From assembly GCA_036555665.1 (NCBI GenBank), contig DATBKW010000389.1, forward strand, positions 1 through 16,760: a stretch of DNA of 16,760 nt. Direction: 5' to 3'. The translations under genes and the position numbers were made by a program. This document shows, piece after piece, positions 13,193 through 16,760 of this stretch (position 1 is the first letter of the stretch; each line of letters begins with the position of its first letter). This stretch comes from JAOPZW01 sp036555665. GTDB lineage: Bacteria > Actinomycetota > Thermoleophilia > Solirubrobacterales > Solirubrobacteraceae. The notes beneath the pieces were generated by a model, which was given only the letters and a program-made list of their open reading frames with translations, ran no database searches and had not been told where the DNA came from.

Positions 13193-13795
13193 ATGCCGGC
13201 AGCCGGAGTGGTCCTCATCATCGCCGTCGTCCTCATCGTCCTGGCCCTCGTCTACTACCTGGTGTCGACGATCTTCGCGCTGCGCACGATCACCGCCGGG
13301 CTGGACGACGTGATCGCCGGCGTCGGCGCGATCGTCGAGAAGAGCGCGCCCGTCAACGGTGTCGTCACCGCGATCAACGAGCAGCTCGACACCGGCGTCG
13401 ACCTGCTCGAGGGGCTGCTGGTCAAGAAGGCCGGCATGGACGACGCGCTCGGCCTCGTCGATGGCCTGTACCCCGGCGCCGCCGCCGCCGGGTTCCGCCA
13501 GTTCCCCGAGAGCACGTCGATCACGCCGCCGCGGATCGCCGAGGTCTACACGAAGGGCACGCTCACCCTGGCGCGGCTGGGCCGCGAGGCCCCGATCGCG
13601 ACGGCCAACCCGGCGGGCCCGGTGCTGCGCAACGTCGAAGGCGGCAGCCTCGCGGCGCGCCTGCTCTATCCCGAGGGCCGCCAGTCCAAGCCGGAGGTGA
13701 TGCCGCGCTCGCCGGTCATCGGCACCGACGCCCCCAGCCAGTACGAGGAGCGCGAGGACATCGGGCAGCCGCGTAAGCGAATGCCGGCCCGCTGA
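13193..13795 (+). CDS. Single-span membrane protein E of cox operon with long soluble tail
   Basis: A 200-residue protein, the largest of the five. The span lies at about 5-28 (GVVLIIAVVLIVLALVYYLV), followed by LRTITAGLDDVIAGVGAIVE and AINEQLDTGVDLLEGLLVKK, which match protein C. A further ~110 residues, absent from the others, form a Pro/Gly/Arg-rich segment without recognised motif (FRQFPESTSITPPRIAEVYT, then LTLARLGREAPIATANPAGP) and a charged, probably disordered end (YEEREDIGQPRKRMPAR). It begins 3 nt after the stop of gene D and ends 15 nt before coxM. As the last and longest member, its extra tail is the best candidate for direct contact with a soluble partner such as CODH (inference). 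No cysteines or cofactor motifs are visible. Confidence 0.8.
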   Translation: MPAAGVVLIIAVVLIVLALVYYLVSTIFALRTITAGLDDVIAGVGAIVEKSAPVNGVVTAINEQLDTGVDLLEGLLVKKAGMDDALGLVDGLYPGAAAAGFRQFPESTSITPPRIAEVYTKGTLTLARLGREAPIATANPAGPVLRNVEGGSLAARLLYPEGRQSKPEVMPRSPVIGTDAPSQYEEREDIGQPRKRMPAR

Positions 13796-13810
13796 CACGA
13801 AAAGGAGGAC

Positions 13811-14689
13811 GTGTTGCAGACCCCCGCGCCATTCGGCTACGAGCGCGCGACCAGCGTCGAGGACGCCGTCGCCGCGTTACAGCGCCTCGGATCCGAGGCA
13901 CGCGTGATCGCCGGCGGGCACAGCCTGCTGCCGATGATGAAGCTACGGCTCGCCAATCCCGAGCACCTCGTCGACATCAACGAGATCGCCGACCTCGCCT
14001 ACATCCGCGAGCAGGACGGCGAGATCAGGATCGGCGCGCTCACCCGGCACGTCGACCTGCTGAAGTCCGATCTGTTGGCCCGCCGCTACCCGTTGTTCCG
14101 CGACGCCGAGAAGGTCATCGCCGACCCGGTGGTGCGCAACCGCGGCACGATCGGCGGCTCGCTGTGCCAGGCCGACGCGGCCGAGGACCTCTCCGCCGTG
14201 TGCTGCGCCGCCAAGGCGCAGGTCGTGATCCGCGGCGCCGAGGGCGAGCGCATCGTGGGCATGGAGGACTTCCATGTCGGCCCCTACATGACGGCGGTCG
14301 GCGCGGGCGAGATCCTCACCGAGGTCCGCCTAGGCGTGCGGCCGGGCGCCGGCAGCGCGCACGAGAAGGTCGAGCGGCGCGCCGGCGACTGGGCCATCGC
14401 GGCCGCGTCGGCGGCGGTGTGGATGGACGGCGCGACGATCGCCGACGCCGGCATCGCGCTCAGCGCCGTCGGACTGACGACCGTCCACCTCACCCGCGCC
14501 GAGGAGCTGCTGCGCGGCAAGGCGCCGTCGGAGGAGCTGCTCGAGCAGGCGGGCGCGATCGCCTCCGAGGACTGCGCGCCGATGGCCGACGGCCGCGGCC
14601 CCGTCGATTACAAGCGCCACCTCGTCGGCGTGCTCACCCAACGCGCATTGCGCCGCGCCACGGCGCGCGCTCAGGAACAGGGGACCTGA
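13811..14689 (+). CDS. coxM: CO dehydrogenase medium subunit (FAD-binding), CoxM
   Basis: A 292-residue flavoprotein subunit of the xanthine dehydrogenase/CODH family. It passes electrons from the 2Fe-2S subunit through FAD to the external acceptor. FAD-binding motifs are AGGHSLLPMMKLRLA (34-48) and RNRGTIGGSLCQADAAEDL (T113-I-G-G-S core); the start APFGYERATSVEDAVAAL and the C-terminal CO-dehydrogenase flavoprotein domain are typical, and length matches CoxM (about 290). The M-S-L order is that of form I CO dehydrogenase operons. GTG 13811 is only 2 nt from AGGAGG (13803-13808), so the adjacent TTG at 13814, 5 nt away, may be the real start; the difference is one residue. It lies 15 nt behind gene E. 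Confidence 0.95.
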   Translation: MLQTPAPFGYERATSVEDAVAALQRLGSEARVIAGGHSLLPMMKLRLANPEHLVDINEIADLAYIREQDGEIRIGALTRHVDLLKSDLLARRYPLFRDAEKVIADPVVRNRGTIGGSLCQADAAEDLSAVCCAAKAQVVIRGAEGERIVGMEDFHVGPYMTAVGAGEILTEVRLGVRPGAGSAHEKVERRAGDWAIAAASAAVWMDGATIADAGIALSAVGLTTVHLTRAEELLRGKAPSEELLEQAGAIASEDCAPMADGRGPVDYKRHLVGVLTQRALRRATARAQEQGT

Positions 14690-14691
14690 CC

Positions 14692-15171
14692 ATGGAAGTC
14701 ACGATGACTGTCAACGGCGAGAGCGTCACCCGCGACATCGAGCCGCGGCTGCTGCTCGTGCACTTTCTGCGCGAGACGCTGGACCTGACGGGCACCCACT
14801 GGGGCTGCGACACGTCGAACTGCGGCGCCTGCGTGGTGCAGATGGACGGCCAGCCGGTCAAGTCGTGCACCGTGCTGGCGGTGATGTGCGACGGGCACGA
14901 GATCCGCACCGTCGAGTCGCTGGAGGTCGATGGACAGCTCGATCCGATCCAGATGGGCTTTCACGAGAACCACGCGCTGCAGTGCGGGTTCTGCACGCCG
15001 GGCATGCTGATGACGACGCGCGCGCTGCTCGACGAGAATCCCAATCCCACCGACCAGGAGATCCGTACGGCGATCTCCGGAGCGATCTGCCGCTGCACGG
15101 GCTACAAGAACATCGTGGCCGCGGTGCGCTGGGCGGCGGAGCACGAAGCGACAGCACGACAGGGGAGCTGA
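14692..15171 (+). CDS. coxS: CO dehydrogenase small subunit (two 2Fe-2S clusters), CoxS
   Basis: A 159-residue iron-sulfur subunit that carries electrons from the Mo-Cu site to FAD. The plant-type ferredoxin cluster ligands are C39, C44, C47 and C59 (GCDTSNCGAC ... KSC). The second, helical cluster uses C98, C101, C133 and C135 (CGFCTPGM ... CRCTGY). Length is normal for CoxS. It starts 2 nt after the coxM stop, and coxL follows 2 nt after its own stop, each with a GGGGA ribosome site inside the preceding gene's end. ATG 14704 is an alternative start that would remove four residues. All eight ligands are present, so the subunit should be functional. Confidence 0.97.
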   Translation: MEVTMTVNGESVTRDIEPRLLLVHFLRETLDLTGTHWGCDTSNCGACVVQMDGQPVKSCTVLAVMCDGHEIRTVESLEVDGQLDPIQMGFHENHALQCGFCTPGMLMTTRALLDENPNPTDQEIRTAISGAICRCTGYKNIVAAVRWAAEHEATARQGS

Positions 15172-15173
15172 CC

Positions 15174-16760
<1,587 letters not shown>

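Noticed and set aside
12107..13195. Small membrane proteins as TatA/TatB homologues
   Set aside because: One span plus a helix is superficially similar, but there is no Phe-Gly hinge or following conserved amphipathic motif, and five unequal copies beside cox genes do not fit a Tat locus.

Overview
The window is very GC-rich DNA with strong third-position G/C bias, dense gene packing, frequent GTG/TTG starts and stop/start overlaps. Gene content (two bacterial Ku proteins with an ATP-dependent ligase, a BTAD/SARP-type regulator, RsbU/RsbW-like partner-switching proteins, form I CO dehydrogenase) points to a soil-type actinobacterium. A Thermoleophilia/Solirubrobacterales-like lineage is my guess from general gene style, not something the sequence proves.

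Left part (15-2549): an NHEJ repair island. Two paralogous Ku genes lie head to tail on the minus strand, overlapping by one base. They diverge across only 31 bp from a stand-alone LigD/LigC-type ATP-dependent DNA ligase. The ligase converges with a cytochrome P450 (2546-3727, minus), and the two stop codons share one CTAG. The P450 diverges across 28 bp from a 1160-residue BTAD-AAA ATPase-TPR regulator (3756-7238). The P450 keeps its haem and ExxR motifs but has a non-canonical I-helix.

Middle (7245-11151): after the regulator come three CCGCAACC repeats at an exact 11-bp period, the kind of array SARP-type winged-helix domains bind. They lie upstream of a small goose-lysozyme/lytic-transglycosylase-like gene without a signal peptide. 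The following 224-bp gap holds two strong hairpins, a perfect 15-bp stem and a 61-nt nearly perfect palindrome. Next is a tight operon of a PAS-GAF-SpoIIE phosphatase, an RsbW-like HATPase and a lipoprotein-type alpha/beta hydrolase.

Right part (11162-16760, running off the end): a probable aerobic carbon monoxide dehydrogenase operon, apparently starting at a leaderless promoter. It begins with an XdhC/CoxI-family maturation protein fused to a C-terminal YHS-like metal-binding motif. Five tiny single-span membrane proteins follow, the first four chained by ATGA overlaps. Then come coxM (FAD subunit), coxS (2Fe-2S subunit) and coxL (Mo subunit, 3' end missing). CoxL has the AYRCSFR active-site loop diagnostic of true form I CO dehydrogenase. 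The five small membrane proteins are the best candidate for something undescribed: at least two pairs look like alternating paralogues, and their position suggests a membrane scaffold, anchor or electron-transfer platform for the otherwise soluble CODH. No RNA genes, CRISPR arrays, insertion sequences or integrases were seen, and there is no gene-free stretch over 300 bases.
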